Shown piece after piece: positions 1 through 5,291 of a stretch of 7,453 bases of DNA. Source of the stretch: Betaproteobacteria bacterium (lineage in GTDB: Bacteria; Pseudomonadota; Gammaproteobacteria; Burkholderiales; SG8-39). Position 1 is the stretch's first letter. The number at the start of each line of letters is the position of its first letter. Under the pieces are notes generated by a model, which was not told the DNA's origin, did no database searches, and was given only the letters and a program-made list of their open reading frames with translations. Position numbers and translations under genes: made by a program. The stretch spans positions 1 to 7,453 of the forward strand of contig JAFAGU010000169.1 of NCBI GenBank assembly GCA_019237595.1. Direction: 5' to 3'.

Positions 1-159
1 GCGCCGCGCGAGCTCGCGCGCGAGGTCGGGCGCGATGCCGGTCGGCGAGCCGTCCGGCGCGTCGCGCAAGACGAGCAGGAAGTTCTGGTAGTTGAGCCCG
101 ACGCGGACGACGCCGCCCGGCGCGAGCTCCTTTTTTTCCTGCTCGGATATCTGGCTCAG
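1..159 (-). CDS. Family 3 (SBP_bac_3-like) amino-acid-type solute-binding protein, N-terminal fragment
   Basis: The minus strand reads as a protein whose first 53 residues include LAPGGVVRVGLNYQNFLLV followed by a PDGSPTGIAPDLARELARR segment. This is the typical opening of periplasmic amino-acid-type solute-binding proteins of ABC transporters (first beta strand, ligand-loop region, then the DLA-x-ELA helix). The rest lies beyond the left edge. No signal peptide is visible; from memory, a branch of this family in Burkholderiales also starts directly at the domain, so a cytoplasmic or atypically exported protein is possible. The frame has a TAG shortly upstream and no ATG, GTG or TTG before the conserved domain. 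The best start is CTG at 159-157, placed 7 nt after an AGGGGGAG ribosome-binding site. The gene starts 14 nt after the lipoprotein stop, so the two are probably co-transcribed. An A7 run lies in codons 9-11. The family call is fairly secure; the start is not. Confidence 0.72.
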   Translation of the reverse strand, partial: MSQISEQEKKELAPGGVVRVGLNYQNFLLVLRDAPDGSPTGIAPDLARELARR

Positions 160-166
160 CTTGGCG

Positions 167-174
167 CTCCCCCT
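167..174 (-). promoter_or_regulatory. Ribosome-binding site for the solute-binding protein gene
   Basis: AGGGGGAG on the minus strand lies 7 nt before the CTG at 159-157 and overlaps the TGA of the upstream lipoprotein gene. It is the main reason for choosing the rare CTG start, and it fits translational coupling of the two genes. Confidence 0.5.
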
Positions 175-542
175 CAGCAGATTCTAAGCAAGGATCCCGA
201 AGCGCCGTCGACGACGGGGCAGGCGATCTGCGAAATGCCGCCGCTCTTCGCCCCCGGCTGCCCGTAGTCCGCGACCACGTAGTACGCGCGGGAGTCGGCG
301 AAGTAGGTGCACGATTGCCGTGCGCGACACAGGCGTCCGAACTTGGCCGCCACGTCGTCCGGCGAGAGGCGAAACGACGCTGGCGCCTTGAAGTCGCGGT
401 CGCGCTGGAAGGCAAGCGCGCCGTCGGGCGCGACGTGCGATTCGCCCGCGCGCGAAAAGCGCCCTCCTTCGAAGCTTTGCCCCGCGCAGGCTGCGAGCAA
501 GAGCGAAAAGGCGGTCGAGGCGGCAATGCGAAGCAGGCTCAC
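174..542 (-). CDS. Small cysteine-containing outer-membrane or periplasmic lipoprotein, function unknown
   Basis: From the GTG at 542-540 the protein is 122 residues and begins MSLLRIAASTAFSLLLAAC. This is a short basic N-terminus, a hydrophobic stretch and a lipobox (LAAC, cysteine at residue 19), so it should be a lipoprotein processed by signal peptidase II. The residue after the cysteine is Ala, not the Asp inner-membrane retention signal, so outer-membrane sorting is likely. The mature part has four further cysteines: two in an RLCRARQSC segment, one in QIAC and one at the extreme C-terminus, which could form two disulfides. The centre is Tyr/Ala-rich (TYFADSRAYYVVADYG). I recognise no family. 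The GTG start has an AAGGAG site 5 nt upstream; the ATG eight codons earlier (564-566) has no visible ribosome-binding site. It is probably the first gene of a minus-strand unit with the solute-binding protein. Confidence 0.72.
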   Translation of the reverse strand: MSLLRIAASTAFSLLLAACAGQSFEGGRFSRAGESHVAPDGALAFQRDRDFKAPASFRLSPDDVAAKFGRLCRARQSCTYFADSRAYYVVADYGQPGAKSGGISQIACPVVDGASGSLLRIC

Positions 543-547
543 GTTTT

Positions 548-553
548 CTCCTT
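548..553 (-). promoter_or_regulatory. Ribosome-binding site that selects the GTG start of the lipoprotein
   Basis: AAGGAG on the minus strand, 5 nt before the GTG at 542-540. It lies inside the longer reading frame that opens with ATG at 566, which has no comparable site, so the shorter signal peptide is preferred. Confidence 0.5.
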
Positions 554-691
554 GGACCTTCTTCATAGACTGCGCGGCGGCTGCGCGCGTTCACTTCGCG
601 GAAACAATTACACGCCTCGACGCCCGGCGACGTCGCGACGGAGCGACGCGCGCGTCTGCGTGAAATCAGCCGCTTAGCTTCGGCCCTCGCC

Positions 692-707
692 TGGCGCGTC
701 TTTGGCC
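692..707 (+). promoter_or_regulatory. Candidate sigma-54 (-24/-12) promoter of the manC operon
   Basis: TGGCGCGTCTTTGGCC, preceded by a pyrimidine, resembles the sigma-54 consensus TGGCACG-N4-TTGCW. The GG (693-694) and GC (705-706) have exactly the required 10-nt spacing, and mismatches are at the A of the -24 element and around the -12 GC. It would start transcription near 718, before every possible start of the EF-hand gene. It lies in the divergent gap 567-832, which otherwise holds only short GC palindromes (GCGACGTCGC at 627-636, CGTCGCGACG at 631-640) and no clear sigma-70 promoter. In DNA this GC-rich a chance match is quite possible, and no GlrR-type palindrome lies nearby. Confidence 0.25.
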
Positions 708-832
708 GGAGACGATCGTCGACGCCCTTGCTTATCGAGGGAGCCCGTAAGTGCTTGATCGAGAAAAGCGTGGCGCTGGTGGAACGGCGCTTGCTGTTCC
801 CGGGGACCTCTCTCGACCGCACAAGTCCCAAA

Positions 833-1237
833 GTGACCCTTCGTTCGCGCCGTCCCGGCCACTCCCGCCCGGGCCGCTCGCTTTTCCTGGGCTTCATTCT
901 CGCCGCGTACGGCGCGATCTTCATGGCGCCGCCGCTGGTGAGCGCGCTCGATACGACCGCGCGATCCCGGCAGGCCGGATCGGGGAAGTGGGCCCCCGAT
1001 GCGGCGAGCGCCGCCTCGGCGAGCGCCGGCAGCTCGTCGGCGCCGGCGATCGAATCGCCGCGCCCTTCGTTCGACGATTGCGACCGCAACGGCGACGGCG
1101 TGCTCGACAAGTCCGAGGTCGCCCGCGTGCCGGGCCTCTCCGCGATTTTCGAGCGAGCCGACACCAACAAGGACGGGACGCTCGATCGCGAGGAGTTTTC
1201 GCGCGCGCTCGTGCTGCTCGGGCGCGAGCCGAAGTGA
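833..1237 (+). CDS. Exported protein with two EF-hand calcium-binding motifs
   Basis: The C-terminal part carries two canonical 12-residue EF-hand loops, DRNGDGVLDKSE and DTNKDGTLDREE, each with acidic or Asn ligands at positions 1, 3, 5 and 9, Gly at 6 and Glu at 12. They are separated by a short helix-like spacer, so this should be a small Ca2+-binding pair. The N-terminus has an Arg-rich stretch followed by a hydrophobic segment, LFLGFILAAYGAIFMAPPLV, read as a signal peptide or membrane anchor; an Ala/Ser-rich linker joins it to the EF-hands. The start is uncertain. GTG at 833 gives the most signal-like N-terminus (134 residues). TTG 728, TTG 755 (after a GAGGGAG), GTG 770 and ATG 923 are in-frame alternatives, none with an ideal ribosome-binding site. 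It heads a run of same-strand genes ending in manC. A role in calcium-dependent envelope or polysaccharide function is only a guess from context. Confidence 0.72.
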   Translation: MTLRSRRPGHSRPGRSLFLGFILAAYGAIFMAPPLVSALDTTARSRQAGSGKWAPDAASAASASAGSSSAPAIESPRPSFDDCDRNGDGVLDKSEVARVPGLSAIFERADTNKDGTLDREEFSRALVLLGREPK

Positions 1238-1277
1238 CGCGCAAGACCGATTCCATCCAGCACCGGAGAACCCTGCC

Positions 1278-1523
1278 ATGAGCGCTGCAGCCACCGCCGC
1301 CGGATATCTGTACGCATCCGGCCGCCTGCGCGGACGAAACAAGGACGGCTCCGAGCACGAGGCGCGCGAAGCGCCTTCGGAGCGGCCGGCGATCCGCCGC
1401 AAGCCCGTTCGCGTCGCCGCCTTGCCGCCCGAGGCGCCCCCGTACGAACCGCGCCCTGCGCCGGCGCCGAAGAAGGTGCGCGTCGAGTACCGTACGCGCC
1501 GCTGGCGGCCGGATGCGGGCTGA
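1278..1523 (+). CDS. Small Pro/Arg-rich hypothetical protein
   Basis: 81 residues. An ATG start follows GGAG by about 10 nt, and almost every codon ends in C or G, as in neighbouring genes; these are the reasons to call it real. The N-terminus is Ala-rich (MSAAATAAGYLYASG). The middle is charged (Glu/Arg/Lys), and the second half alternates proline with basic residues (PPEAPPYEPRPAPAPKKVRV) and ends in an Arg/Trp-rich tail. No domain is recognised; the composition suggests a largely disordered protein. It starts 40 nt after the EF-hand gene, and its last 11 bases overlap the start of the truncated glycosyltransferase in another frame. I looked in all three plus frames here for the missing N-terminal half of that glycosyltransferase and saw none. 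It could be a junction-derived reading frame created when that gene was truncated. Confidence 0.5.
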   Translation: MSAAATAAGYLYASGRLRGRNKDGSEHEAREAPSERPAIRRKPVRVAALPPEAPPYEPRPAPAPKKVRVEYRTRRWRPDAG

Positions 1524-2055
1524 GCGCGCGCCGCGCGCGCGCAGCGGCGGGCTCTTCGTCGGCCGGCTCGTCGCCGAGAACGGCACGGCCACGCTCTTCG
1601 AGGCGCTCGATCTCTACCCGGGCGCTCGCATCGACGTCGCCGGCACCGGCCCGGAGGAGCGGCGTCTCGCCGCGCATCCGCGCATCCGGCTCCTCGGGCA
1701 AGTCGGGCGCTCGGAGCTGCAGTCGCGCATGCGAGGAGCCGCGTACCTCGTCCTTCCGAGCCTGAGCTACGAGGCGCTCCCGCGGCCGCTCATCGAGGCG
1801 TTCGCGAACGCCCTTCCGGTCATCGCGAGCCGGCTCGGCACGCACGCCGAGCTGATCGAGCCGGGCCGCAACGGCCTGCTCTTCGAGCCCGGCTCGGCGC
1901 GCGAGCTCGCCAGGCGGCTCGCGTGGGCCGAGGCCTTCCCCGAGAAAATGCGCCAGATGGGGGAGTGCGCCCAGGCGGATTACCGCGCGCGCTTCGGCGC
2001 AGACTGGAGCTACCACCGCCTCTTCGGCGAGCGAAGAAGAACCGCGAGGATCTAG
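1513..2055 (+). CDS. Truncated GT4-family glycosyltransferase (C-terminal domain only)
   Basis: 180 residues that match only the C-terminal, nucleotide-sugar-binding half (Glycos_transf_1) of a GT-B fold glycosyltransferase; intact members usually have about 350-400 residues. Visible marks are GGLFVGRL at 12-19, where the C-domain normally begins, VAGTGPE at 42-48, and the E-x7-E donor-site motif with Glu87 and Glu95 in SYEALPRPLIEAF. It ends with PVIASRLGTHAELIEPGRNGLLF and the usual C-terminal helices. The acceptor-binding N-terminal domain is absent, and the usual Lys of the SPEKG loop is Asn here (VAENG, Asn23). The family norm makes such a half-protein unlikely to be an active transferase on its own, so it is probably a remnant, although the remaining frame is clean. 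The ATG overlaps the previous gene by 11 bp and the stop is 6 nt before manC, so it is probably still translated within the operon. Confidence 0.8.
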   Translation: MRAERAPRARSGGLFVGRLVAENGTATLFEALDLYPGARIDVAGTGPEERRLAAHPRIRLLGQVGRSELQSRMRGAAYLVLPSLSYEALPRPLIEAFANALPVIASRLGTHAELIEPGRNGLLFEPGSARELARRLAWAEAFPEKMRQMGECAQADYRARFGADWSYHRLFGERRRTARI

Positions 2056-2061
2056 CCCCCC

Positions 2062-3570
2062 ATGATCGAGCTCGGCGTAGTCCCCACGATGATCCAGCCG
2101 GTCATCCTCTGCGGGGGCTCCGGCACGCGGCTGTGGCCGCTCTCCCGCGAGCACTATCCGAAGCAGCTTCATGCTCTGACGGGCGCCGCGCCCTCCGCCG
2201 GCGCCGCGACGCTGCTCCAGCAGACCGCGAACCGCGCCCTTGGCCTCGGGTCGCTGGCCGAGCCGATCGTCGTGTGCAACGAGGGCCATCGCTTCATGGT
2301 CGCCGAGCAGCTCGCCCGCGCCGGGGCCCGCCCGAAGGCGATCATGCTCGAGCCGGTCGGCCGGGGGACGGCACCCGCGCTCACGCTCGCCGCGGTGCAG
2401 GCCGTGACGCAGGACGATCCGGTGCTCCTCGCGATGCCTTCTGACCATGCGGTGCTCGATACCGCTGCATTCCGCAAGGCGGTGGAGCGAGGCGCTGCGC
2501 TCGCGCGCCAGGGCTACATCGTCACGTTCGGCGTTCCTGCGCGCGTGCCTGAGACCGGCTACGGCTATATCCGGGCCGGCAGGCCGATCGGCTCGGGAGA
2601 AGTCCCGGCGCGCTTCGTGGAAGCGTTCGTCGAGAAGCCCGACGCCGCCGCCGCGCGCGAGTACGTCGACTCGGGCCAATACCTCTGGAACGCCGGGATC
2701 TTCGCCGTACGGGCATCGGTCTGGATCGACGCGATCGGGTCCCTGCGCAAGGAGATCCTCGCGGCCTGCGAGCGGGCGCACCGCGGCGGGCGCCGCGACG
2801 GGCCCTTCCTTCGCGTGGACGCGGCGGCCTTCGCCGGATGTCCGGCGGACTCGATCGACTATGCGGTCATGGAACGCCTCGCGCGGGAGTCAAGCTACGA
2901 GGCGGTGGTGGTGGACCTCGATGCCGGCTGGTCGGATGTCGGCGCCTGGGACGCGCTCTGGCAGATCGCCGAGAAGGACGCGGAAGGAAACGCGCTCCTC
3001 GGCGACGTGCGCGCTACCGGCACGCGGAACACGCTCGCCATTTCGCAGCACCGGCTCGTCGCGTGCGTCGGCGTGGAGGACCTCGTTGTCGTCGAGACGC
3101 CCGATGCCGTGCTCGTCGCGCGCAAGGACCGTTCGCAGGCGATCGGCCCGCTCGTCGCCGCGTTGAAGGCCGAAGGTCGTCCGGAATGCCTGCAGCACCG
3201 CAAGGTGCGTCGCCCATGGGGAAGCTACGACGGCATCGAGCGCGGCGAGCGCTTCCAGGTGAAGCGCATCGTGGTGGATCCGGGAGGGTGCCTTTCGCTG
3301 CAGATGCACTACCACCGCGCCGAGCACTGGATCGTGGTGCGCGGCACCGCGCGCGTGACGCGCGGCGAGGAGACCTTCCTCCTCACCGAGAACGAATCGA
3401 CCTACATTCCCACCGGGACGAAGCATAGGCTCGAGAATCCCGGCAAGGTACCCCTCGAGATCATCGAGGTGCAGTCCGGCGCTTATCTCGGAGAGGACGA
3501 CATCGTTCGCTTCGAAGACAACTACGGCCGCGAGGAAGCGAAAGCCGGCCCGCTGCCGAAGGCCGCCTAG
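2062..3570 (+). CDS. manC: Mannose-1-phosphate guanylyltransferase / mannose-6-phosphate isomerase (bifunctional)
   Basis: Cytoplasmic enzyme family that interconverts fructose-6-P and mannose-6-P (isomerase) and makes GDP-mannose from mannose-1-P and GTP (guanylyltransferase), supplying mannose for exopolysaccharide or LPS. The 502 residues fit the fused type II family (xanB/algA/cpsB/manC, about 470-490). The N-terminal nucleotidyltransferase domain has GGSGTRLWPLSR at 18-29, PETGYGYI at 163-170 and the sugar-phosphate motif FVEKPD at 189-194. The C-terminal cupin isomerase domain has QMHYHRAEHW at 414-423 (metal ligands expected among Gln414, His416, Glu421) and THRLEN-type TKHRLEN with His455. 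All key residues seem intact. The ATG at 2062 has GAGGA about 11 nt upstream; ATG 2089 would give the more typical MIQPVILCGGSGTRLW start. It follows the truncated glycosyltransferase by 6 nt and ends tail to tail with epsL. Confidence 0.95.
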   Translation: MIELGVVPTMIQPVILCGGSGTRLWPLSREHYPKQLHALTGAAPSAGAATLLQQTANRALGLGSLAEPIVVCNEGHRFMVAEQLARAGARPKAIMLEPVGRGTAPALTLAAVQAVTQDDPVLLAMPSDHAVLDTAAFRKAVERGAALARQGYIVTFGVPARVPETGYGYIRAGRPIGSGEVPARFVEAFVEKPDAAAAREYVDSGQYLWNAGIFAVRASVWIDAIGSLRKEILAACERAHRGGRRDGPFLRVDAAAFAGCPADSIDYAVMERLARESSYEAVVVDLDAGWSDVGAWDALWQIAEKDAEGNALLGDVRATGTRNTLAISQHRLVACVGVEDLVVVETPDAVLVARKDRSQAIGPLVAALKAEGRPECLQHRKVRRPWGSYDGIERGERFQVKRIVVDPGGCLSLQMHYHRAEHWIVVRGTARVTRGEETFLLTENESTYIPTGTKHRLENPGKVPLEIIEVQSGAYLGEDDIVRFEDNYGREEAKAGPLPKAA

Positions 3571-4853
3571 AAAGTCAGCCTCAGGTTCAGCATCAACGCC
3601 GTGTAGTTGTAGTCGCGCAGGAACACGTTGGACGTGCGGATCCCGTGGTCGATCCCGAGCTGCACCTGCGTCATGCGAAGCGGCTCCCACGAAGCGCCCA
3701 GGCGCAGCCCCCGGATGGTCTCCTGCCGCTCGATCGCGCCGGGGACCACTGCCAGTGTCGGGTCGCCCTTGAAGTCCTGCCGCTCGCTGATGAGGAACGC
3801 CGTGAACACGAGCTTCTCGGTGGGGGCCCAGCGGGGGCCGACGCTCACGCCGGTAACGAGCACGTAGCTCGCCGCGATGTCGATCACGGTGCGCGGTTCC
3901 TTGTAGGCGGCGAATTCGAAGCCCGTCTTGTTGAACGGCACCCAGTCGACGTTCAGGCGGCCGGTGTTGCCGGAGAAGTCGCGCTGCGGGAACTGGACAT
4001 GGTTGCGCTGCGTACGGCCGAGGCGGCCGACGGCGTGGAGCTGCGGGCTCGCGGTCCACGTCAGCACGCCGGCGATCTCCTTCTCGGTGAAGTCGTTGTC
4101 GACGAGGATGGCCGTGGGACCGACCGGCTCCTGCAGCGGCGCGTTCCCCTGCGTTCGCCGCGCCTCGATGCCGATCGCGTTGCCGAGCGGCGTGACGTAG
4201 TCGATGCCAGCGGTGGCGGTGGTTGTTCGCACGGTGGCGGCGTTCGCGGCGACGTCGCTGTGCGAGGCTTTCGCCCCGTCGAGGCCGCCGCGCAGGCGAA
4301 CCGTCGGGCCGAGCATGAATGCCCCCGTGAGGAAGGCGTGCTGCTCGAGGATCAGGTCGCGCGTCACCGACTGCCGTTGCGCGAGGTCGACGAGGCGCTG
4401 GCGCTGCTCGTAGCCGGCGGTCCCCGCGAGGTCATTCGTGAGCTCCCACAGCCATTCGCCGCGCACGCCGTACTCGTTGTGGTTGAGCACGGTGAAGCGC
4501 TGGTACTGGTAGTTGTCGAGGCTCGCCTCGTAGCGGAAGCGCTGCCGCCCGATGATCAGGTTCTCGCCGCGCAGGCCCACGCCCGCGCGCGTGACCGTCT
4601 CCGCCTTGCTGTCGGTGCCGAGGACCGCGGAGGTGTTCGCAGCCGAGCTCAACCGGAAGAGGTTGTTGTCCCGGATCACGCTGCCGCGGATGTAGACCTC
4701 GAGCGGGCGGGGCGGCTCGAGGCCGTAGGCCGGAAAGCGCCCGCCCGTGGCGAGCGGAATCGTATCGACCGCCTCAAAATGCTGGGCGAGCGCCGCGAGC
4801 GGGGCAAGTGCGGCGAGCGCGAGCGGAACGCTGAGGAAGATGCTCTTTTTCAT
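3567..4853 (-). CDS. epsL: EpsL-type outer-membrane beta-barrel protein for exopolysaccharide biosynthesis or export
   Basis: 428 residues. The N-terminus MKKSIFLSVPLALAALAPLAALAQ is a clear Sec signal peptide with an Ala-Leu-Ala cleavage site after residue 23. The mature part is full of alternating, aromatic-rich strands (for example RFRYEASLDNYQYQRF) and ends in a strand with terminal Phe (LMLNLRLTF), the outer-membrane barrel signature. The early EVYIRGSVIRDNNLFRL segment resembles EpsL of exosortase B (PEP-CTERM) exopolysaccharide clusters. There it is considered an outer-membrane component for polysaccharide export; the mechanism is not firmly established. The start ATG has GGGAG 7 nt upstream. 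The same frame stays open far upstream, but only as antisense to the histidine kinase. The gene converges on manC with overlapping stops and diverges from the glrK side, with a GlrR-type palindrome 72 bp before its start. Generic OMP-barrel identity is near certain; EpsL is likely. Confidence 0.85.
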   Translation of the reverse strand: MKKSIFLSVPLALAALAPLAALAQHFEAVDTIPLATGGRFPAYGLEPPRPLEVYIRGSVIRDNNLFRLSSAANTSAVLGTDSKAETVTRAGVGLRGENLIIGRQRFRYEASLDNYQYQRFTVLNHNEYGVRGEWLWELTNDLAGTAGYEQRQRLVDLAQRQSVTRDLILEQHAFLTGAFMLGPTVRLRGGLDGAKASHSDVAANAATVRTTTATAGIDYVTPLGNAIGIEARRTQGNAPLQEPVGPTAILVDNDFTEKEIAGVLTWTASPQLHAVGRLGRTQRNHVQFPQRDFSGNTGRLNVDWVPFNKTGFEFAAYKEPRTVIDIAASYVLVTGVSVGPRWAPTEKLVFTAFLISERQDFKGDPTLAVVPGAIERQETIRGLRLGASWEPLRMTQVQLGIDHGIRTSNVFLRDYNYTALMLNLRLTF

Positions 4854-4923
4854 TGGTGGCTCCCGGGACGGAGAAGCAGCGGCCCCTACGGCGAGCGATT
4901 CTATGTCCCGTGGAAGAATTTTT

Positions 4924-5205
4924 ATGTCGCCGAACGGTGACACGCGTCGCATAACAACGGCCTCGCGCATGCGCGTCCGGCTCTCGACGGCCCTGGATCT
5001 GTGGCTCGCCGGCGTCGGATCGCTGCTGGGGCGCTCGGCCGTGCGCGACGCGGTGATGCTGGCGCAGCGCGGGCACGACGTGCTGCTCCAGCGCCGTGGC
5101 GATGGATTCCGCGTCGTCATCATCGACCGGCGCAAGGATCGCAGCGGGCTTCGCGTCCTCGCCCGGCTTCCCGGCGGCCGCTGCGTGCATGGCCCCGCGC
5201 GCTGA
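4924..5205 (+). CDS. Small uncharacterised basic protein between epsL and glrK
   Basis: 93 residues from ATG 4924, which has GGAAG 7 nt upstream. ATG 4903 (99 further upstream-extended residues excluded; only 7 codons longer) and ATG 4969 are in-frame alternatives. Codons from 4969 onward end almost uniformly in C or G, so the core is probably real. That core opens MRVRLSTALDLWLAGVGSLLGRSAV, a mildly hydrophobic amphipathic stretch. A compact alpha/beta-looking part follows (RDAVMLAQRGHDVLLQRRGDGFRVVIIDRRKDRSGLRVLARL) with a basic tail. I recognise no family, and it does not look like QseG, the lipoprotein encoded between glrK and glrR in Escherichia coli. It lies 86 nt upstream of glrK in the same direction and between the two GlrR-type palindromes, the first of which covers its first codons if ATG 4924 is used. 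It may belong to the glrKR operon. Confidence 0.5.
   Translation: MSPNGDTRRITTASRMRVRLSTALDLWLAGVGSLLGRSAVRDAVMLAQRGHDVLLQRRGDGFRVVIIDRRKDRSGLRVLARLPGGRCVHGPAR
4925..4942. promoter_or_regulatory. GlrR-type palindromic operator, TGTC-N10-GACA (site 1)
   Basis: TGTCGCCGAACGGTGACA. The 8-base arms around a central AA pair at 7 of 8 positions. The outer bases match the TGTC-N10-GACA pattern known for GlrR at enterobacterial glmY promoters. It lies 72 bp upstream of the epsL start codon and overlaps or precedes the start of the small plus-strand gene. It shares TGTCG-N7-GTGACA with site 2. The sequence match is seen directly; binding by this GlrR is inferred. Confidence 0.6.
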
Positions 5206-5238
5206 GATGGCGCGCTGTTGCCGCGGCACGACGGGTCC

Positions 5239-5256
5239 TGTCGTGAACTCGTGACA
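5239..5256. promoter_or_regulatory. GlrR-type palindromic operator, TGTC-N10-GACA (site 2)
   Basis: TGTCGTGAACTCGTGACA, 36 bp before the glrK GTG start. Its 8-base arms pair at 6 of 8 positions. It shares TGTCG-N7-GTGACA with site 1, and contains a TCGTGA direct repeat. It suggests autoregulation of glrKR. At this distance it would sit close to or downstream of a glrK promoter, or act as an enhancer for a promoter further away; I could not find a correctly spaced sigma-54 promoter beside it. Confidence 0.55.
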
Positions 5257-5291
5257 TTGGCGCGGGTCGAACTGCGTGGAAACATCCGCAC

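Noticed and set aside
627..640. Overlapping perfect palindromes GCGACGTCGC and CGTCGCGACG in the lipoprotein/EF-hand gap as an operator.
   Set aside because: Short self-complementary CG-rich words are expected often at this GC content, and no second copy or promoter supports a function.
184..2781. A minus-strand open frame of 865 codons.
   Set aside because: It runs antisense to manC, the glycosyltransferase remnant and the EF-hand gene, and in another frame over the lipoprotein. It shows only GC-driven Arg/Ala composition and no recognisable domain.
4893..4910. Minus-strand GG-N10-GC before epsL (GGGACATAGAATCGCT) as a sigma-54 promoter, or TAGAAT within it as a sigma-70 -10 box.
   Set aside because: The -24 element is lost apart from GG, and no acceptable -35 box lies 16-18 nt from TAGAAT. 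Too weak to call either way.
4951..4966. Minus-strand GG-N10-GC (AGGCCGTTGTTATGCG) about 100 bp upstream of epsL.
   Set aside because: Only the GG, GC and two other positions fit the sigma-54 consensus; no better than chance in this DNA.
5208..5222. TGGCGCGCTGTTGCC just upstream of site 2 looks like a sigma-54 promoter for glrK.
   Set aside because: GG and GC are 9 nt apart instead of the required 10, and sigma-54 promoters tolerate this poorly. Worth rechecking if the sequence contains a one-base error.
5227..5245. Hairpin CACGAC-N7-GTCGTG after the small gene as an intrinsic terminator.
   Set aside because: The stem is only 6 bp and no T tract follows; it overlaps the second GlrR-type palindrome and is more simply part of that regulatory region.
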